Source: Actinomycetes bacterium
GTDB taxonomy: Bacteria; Actinomycetota; Actinomycetes; Actinomycetales; Cellulomonadaceae
Assembly: GCA_023426865.1 (NCBI GenBank)
Contig: JAEZBT010000190.1
Location: 1 to 7,873 of the forward strand
Reading direction: 5' to 3'
Length of the DNA stretch: 7,873 nucleotides
In this document: one piece after another, positions 5,941-7,873 of the stretch
Numbering within the stretch: position 1 is the stretch's first letter
How the letters are laid out: each line of letters starts with the position of its first letter
Notes under the pieces: generated by a model
The model's database searches: none
Seen by the model: the letters and a program-made list of their open reading frames with translations, nothing else
What the model was told of the DNA's origin: nothing
Program-made: the position numbers and the translations under genes

Positions 5941-6033
5941 GTGGAGCGCAAGTGACGCGACACGCCGGCGTGTCGGTGGAGTTCGCTCCACTCACGGAAC
6001 GAACCCTCCACTCGCGGAGCGAACCCTCCACTC
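5941..6033 (-). repeat. 93-bp iteron-plus-palindrome element, right copy (inverted)
   Basis: Read on the minus strand, this copy has GAGTGGAG starting at 6033, 6013 and 5993, again exactly 20 bp apart. A perfect 18-bp palindrome CGACACGCCGGCGTGTCG follows at 5975-5958, then CGTC, five bases and CGCTCCAC (5948-5941). Every internal distance equals that of the left copy, and about 75 of 93 positions match by hand count with no gaps. GTGGAGCG in the third unit pairs exactly with the closing CGCTCCAC, enclosing the palindrome. A local alternative hairpin, GTGGAG-TTCG-CTCCAC (5976-5991, plus strand), is specific to this copy. The element lies 43 bases past the stop of the 2H phosphoesterase gene and 80 bases before the start of the nuclease-like gene. 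Confidence 0.9.
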
Positions 6034-6040
6034 GCGGGTC

Positions 6041-6064
6041 GGGGCCGAGGGGTGGGGTGGGGGG
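6041..6064 (+). other. G-quadruplex motif on the plus strand
   Basis: Four G-runs of at least four bases lie at 6041-6044, 6049-6052, 6054-6057 and 6059-6064, with loops of four, one and one bases. This fits the standard intramolecular quadruplex pattern with four stacked tetrads. It sits between the 2H phosphoesterase stop codon and the right 93-bp element, on the template strand for the minus-strand genes, so RNA made there would be C-rich. Folding in the cell is not shown. Confidence 0.6.
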
Positions 6065-6076
6065 AACGGGCCCAGG

Positions 6077-6619
6077 TCAGGGGGCCGTGAGGGGGAACTC
6101 GCGGACCGGGCGCCAGACGTTGTCGTCGCCATGCTCGAACACGTGCACGGACGAGACCTCGTAGACCGCCTCGAAGCCCCCCAGCTCGCGGAACGCGCGA
6201 TCCAGGGCGGCCGGCGGCACGTCGTGGGCCACCGTGACGTGCGGGTGGTAGTTGAAGCGCAGGTCCTGCGCGAGCGGGCCTGACCGGATCGAGCGCTCGA
6301 GCCGCTCGCACTCCGAGATGCCCTCCACGACCTGCACGAACACCACGTCCGAGACCGGGCGGAAGGTGCCGGTCCCGCGCAGGTGCACGGTGAACGGCCG
6401 GTGCCGGCTCCCGACGTCGGCCAGGTGCGCGTCGACCGCCGCCAGCTCCGAGGGCTCGAGGACCGTCGGGCCGAGCAGCGTCACGTGCGGCGGGATCAGG
6501 CACGCCAGCGGGTCGTCGAACGACGCCCGGGCGGCCTGCAGCTGCGAGCCCCACGGCTCCGGCACGAGGAGCGCGATGCCGATCCGTACCTGGTCCCCGA
6601 CGCGCTCGGGGAGTCTCAC
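6077..6619 (-). CDS. 2'-5' RNA ligase family protein (2H phosphoesterase)
   Basis: This is a small cytoplasmic protein of the LigT/2H phosphoesterase superfamily. Members open or join RNA ends with 2',3'-cyclic phosphates or cleave 2'-5' or cyclic nucleotide phosphodiesters. The 180-residue length fits. The two defining H-x-T motifs are present: His45-Val-Thr47 in PPHVTLLGP and His127-Val-Thr129 in YHPHVTVAHD. They lie in the two halves of the pseudo-symmetric fold, so the active site looks intact. The true substrate cannot be read from sequence, and the ligase name is historical. Translation starts at GTG (6619-6617), which shares GTGA with the trpS stop. The four-base overlap means it is almost certainly cotranscribed and translationally coupled with trpS. 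No promoter is visible between them. The G-rich tract and the right 93-bp element follow its stop. Confidence 0.9.
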   Translation of the reverse strand: MRLPERVGDQVRIGIALLVPEPWGSQLQAARASFDDPLACLIPPHVTLLGPTVLEPSELAAVDAHLADVGSRHRPFTVHLRGTGTFRPVSDVVFVQVVEGISECERLERSIRSGPLAQDLRFNYHPHVTVAHDVPPAALDRAFRELGGFEAVYEVSSVHVFEHGDDNVWRPVREFPLTAP

Positions 6620-7707
6620 GGTCGGGCCCCGGCCGGCACCACCCCGGCGACGCCCAAGCCCCGGGCCGGCAGCAGCCCGATGCGGTCCCGCACGCGGGCC
6701 AGCGTCGCGCGCGCGACGTCCCGCGCCCGCTCGGCCCCCTCCGCGAGCACGTCGTCGAGCGTCTCCGGCTGCTCCAGGTAGCCCAGCACCCGCTCGCGGA
6801 ACGGCGTTAGGGCCTCGACGACGACGTCGGCCAGGTCCTTCTTGAGGTCGCCGTAGCCCTTGCCCATGTAGTCGGCCTCGAGGTCGGCCACGGTCCGCCC
6901 GGTGAGGGCCGAGTAGATCGACAGCAGGTTCGACACGCCCGGCTTCGCGTCGACGTCGAACCGGATCTCGCGCTCGGCGTCCGTCACCGCGGAGCGGATG
7001 CGCTTCGCGACCACCTTCGGGTCGTCGAGCATGTCGACGATCCCGTTCGGCGCGGACGCCGACTTGCTCATCTTGGCCGTCGGGTCCTGCAGGTCGTAGA
7101 TCTTGGCCGTGTCGCGCACGATGTGCGGCTCGGGGACCACGAACGTCTCACCGAAACGCGAGTTGATGCGCTGGGCGAGATCCCGGGTGATCTCGATGTG
7201 CTGGCGCTGGTCCTCGCCGACAGGAACGAGCGCCGCGTCGTACAGGAGGATGTCAGCCGCCTGGAGGATCGGGTAGGTGAAGAGTCCGACGTTCGTGCTC
7301 TCGGACCCGGCCCTCGCGGACTTGTCCTTGAACTGTGTCATCCGCGACGCCTCGCCGAATCCCGTGTGGCAGGACAGGACCCAGCAGAGCTCGGCGTGCT
7401 CGGGCACGTGGCTCTGCACGAAGAGCACCGATCGCGCCGGGTCCACGCCGCCCGCGAGGTACTGGGCGGCCGTCCGCCGCGTCCGCTCGCGCAGCAGCTG
7501 CGGGTCGGGCGCGACGGTGAGCGCGTGCAGGTCGGCGACCATGTAGTAGGTGTCGTAGTCCTCCTGCAGGGCCACCCAGTTCACCAGCGCGCCGAGGTAG
7601 TTGCCCAGGTGCAGCGAGTCCGAGGTGGGCTGCATGCCGGACAGGATGCGCGGGCGCCCGGAGGCGGGCACGGCGGCGGAGGGAGCAGGGGTGGACATGC
7701 CGAGCAT
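6616..7707 (-). CDS. trpS: Tryptophan--tRNA ligase
   Basis: This class I aminoacyl-tRNA synthetase charges tRNA-Trp with tryptophan in the cytoplasm. The 363-residue protein carries the ATP-binding HIGH-type motif HLGN (residues 33-36, after SGMQPT) and the second signature KMSKS (212-216). The segment VGEDQRQHIEITRDLA (163-178) and the MTQFKDK stretch (123-129) are also typical of bacterial TrpS. It is slightly longer than the usual 330-350 because of a 17-residue Ala/Pro/Ser-rich N-terminus before RPRILSG. The ATG at 7707 is used, but an ATG at 7698 in the same frame is equally possible, since neither has a strong ribosome site. The stop overlaps the start of the 2H phosphoesterase gene. 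The 86 bases upstream must contain its promoter if it is not cotranscribed with the gene ending at 7794. Confidence 0.97.
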   Translation of the reverse strand: MLGMSTPAPSAAVPASGRPRILSGMQPTSDSLHLGNYLGALVNWVALQEDYDTYYMVADLHALTVAPDPQLLRERTRRTAAQYLAGGVDPARSVLFVQSHVPEHAELCWVLSCHTGFGEASRMTQFKDKSARAGSESTNVGLFTYPILQAADILLYDAALVPVGEDQRQHIEITRDLAQRINSRFGETFVVPEPHIVRDTAKIYDLQDPTAKMSKSASAPNGIVDMLDDPKVVAKRIRSAVTDAEREIRFDVDAKPGVSNLLSIYSALTGRTVADLEADYMGKGYGDLKKDLADVVVEALTPFRERVLGYLEQPETLDDVLAEGAERARDVARATLARVRDRIGLLPARGLGVAGVVPAGARP

Positions 7708-7760
7708 TCTGGCAGGAACGCGGGCCCACCTCGAACCGATACGCCGACCGTGGCGGCATG

Positions 7761-7784
7761 CCCCGCGCCGGGTGCCCGACGGGG
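7761..7784 (-). terminator. Possible stem-loop terminator after the gene ending at 7794
   Basis: CCCCG (7761-7765) pairs with CGGGG (7780-7784), and inside it CGGG (7769-7772) pairs with CCCG (7775-7778) around a two-base loop. The asymmetric internal loop is CGC against A. The nine paired bases are all G-C. The hairpin starts nine bases past the stop codon of the partial minus-strand gene and lies 54 bases before trpS. No T-run follows, so it may be an actinobacterial-type terminator or a chance GC hairpin. Confidence 0.35.
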
Positions 7785-7793
7785 TCGCGCGAC

Positions 7794-7873
7794 TCAGGTC
7801 GCCTCGTCGTCGTAGGGCGCCGGGCCGCCGGCAGCCGCGGCCTCCGGCGGCGCGCCGGAGGACCGTCCGGGCG
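7794..7873 (-). CDS. 3' end of an unidentified protein, 5' part outside the window
   Basis: An open minus-strand frame enters from the right edge and ends at TGA (7796-7794), giving about 25 C-terminal residues that finish in PAPYDDEAT. Of these codons, 23 end in G or C, as in the genuine genes, and the acidic Ala/Gly/Pro-rich tail looks like a disordered C-terminus. The other two minus frames here give arginine-rich or out-of-frame sequence. It is too short to identify. It reads in the same direction as trpS with an 86-base gap that contains a possible terminator hairpin. Confidence 0.5.
   Translation of the reverse strand, partial: PGRSSGAPPEAAAAGGPAPYDDEAT

Noticed and set aside
5861..6031. 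57-residue N-terminal extension of the nuclease-like protein from 6031
   Set aside because: It would be translated from the 93-bp repeat element and intergenic DNA; family-like sequence starts only after the ATG at 5860.
4734..6033. Composite transposon or insertion sequence ends
   Set aside because: No transposase, no target-site duplication that I could find at the outer edges, and the repeats carry internal iterons and hairpins rather than simple terminal inverted repeats. A non-classical cassette remains possible and is given as a finding.
5994..6033. tRNA T-arm resemblance of the GGAGGGTTCGCTCC words
   Set aside because: The stem is only four pairs, the loop is the wrong length, the left copy does not preserve it, and no cloverleaf can be drawn around it.
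7824..7851. GCCGCCGG/CCGGCGGC inverted repeat at the right edge
   Set aside because: It lies inside the coding tail of the partial gene and is explained by Ala/Gly/Pro codons in very GC-rich DNA.

Overview
The window is very GC-rich, and nearly all codons in the conserved genes end in G or C. It carries a two-anchor sdhCDAB succinate dehydrogenase operon of the mycobacterial Sdh2 kind. Together with the neighbouring genes this points to a high-GC actinobacterium, probably of the Micrococcales (Cellulomonas-like). The genus is an inference from style and gene content, not a database match.

Layout from left to right. Positions 1-948 (minus) hold most of a mannose-1-phosphate guanylyltransferase that runs off the left edge. 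A divergent intergenic region (949-1152) contains a CRP/GlxR-like palindrome and a possible -10 box. Next comes the plus-strand operon sdhC (1153-1533), sdhD (1533-1988), sdhA (2117-3895) and sdhB (3895-4713). C/D and A/B overlap by one base. D and A are separated by 128 bases that hold a short imperfect tandem repeat. Convergent to it is a minus-strand gene (4835-5860) for an AbiEi-like/DUF559-like protein with a PD-(D/E)XK-type nuclease fold. Further right, also on the minus strand, are a 2H phosphoesterase of the 2'-5' RNA ligase family (6077-6619) and trpS (6616-7707), which overlap by four bases. At the right edge is the 3' tail of another minus-strand gene (7794-7873).

The housekeeping parts are ordinary. 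Sdh oxidises succinate to fumarate at the membrane and reduces menaquinone. TrpS charges tRNA-Trp and is translationally coupled to a small RNA-processing-type protein. The guanylyltransferase makes GDP-mannose for glycans.

The unusual part is what surrounds the nuclease-like gene. Two copies of one 93-bp element lie on either side of it in inverted orientation (4734-4826 on plus, 5941-6033 on minus). Each copy has three GAGTGGAG motifs spaced exactly 20 bp apart, then a near-perfect or perfect 18-bp palindrome, then a closing arm that pairs with the third motif. By hand alignment about 75 of 93 positions agree without gaps, and most differences fall in spacers and loops rather than in the pairing arms. 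The arrangement resembles REP elements flanking a RAYT gene, but with a Vsr/DUF559-like protein in the middle. Each copy also sits just downstream of a gene 3' end (sdhB, and the 2H phosphoesterase) and in that gene's orientation, so a terminator or 3'-end role is the main alternative.
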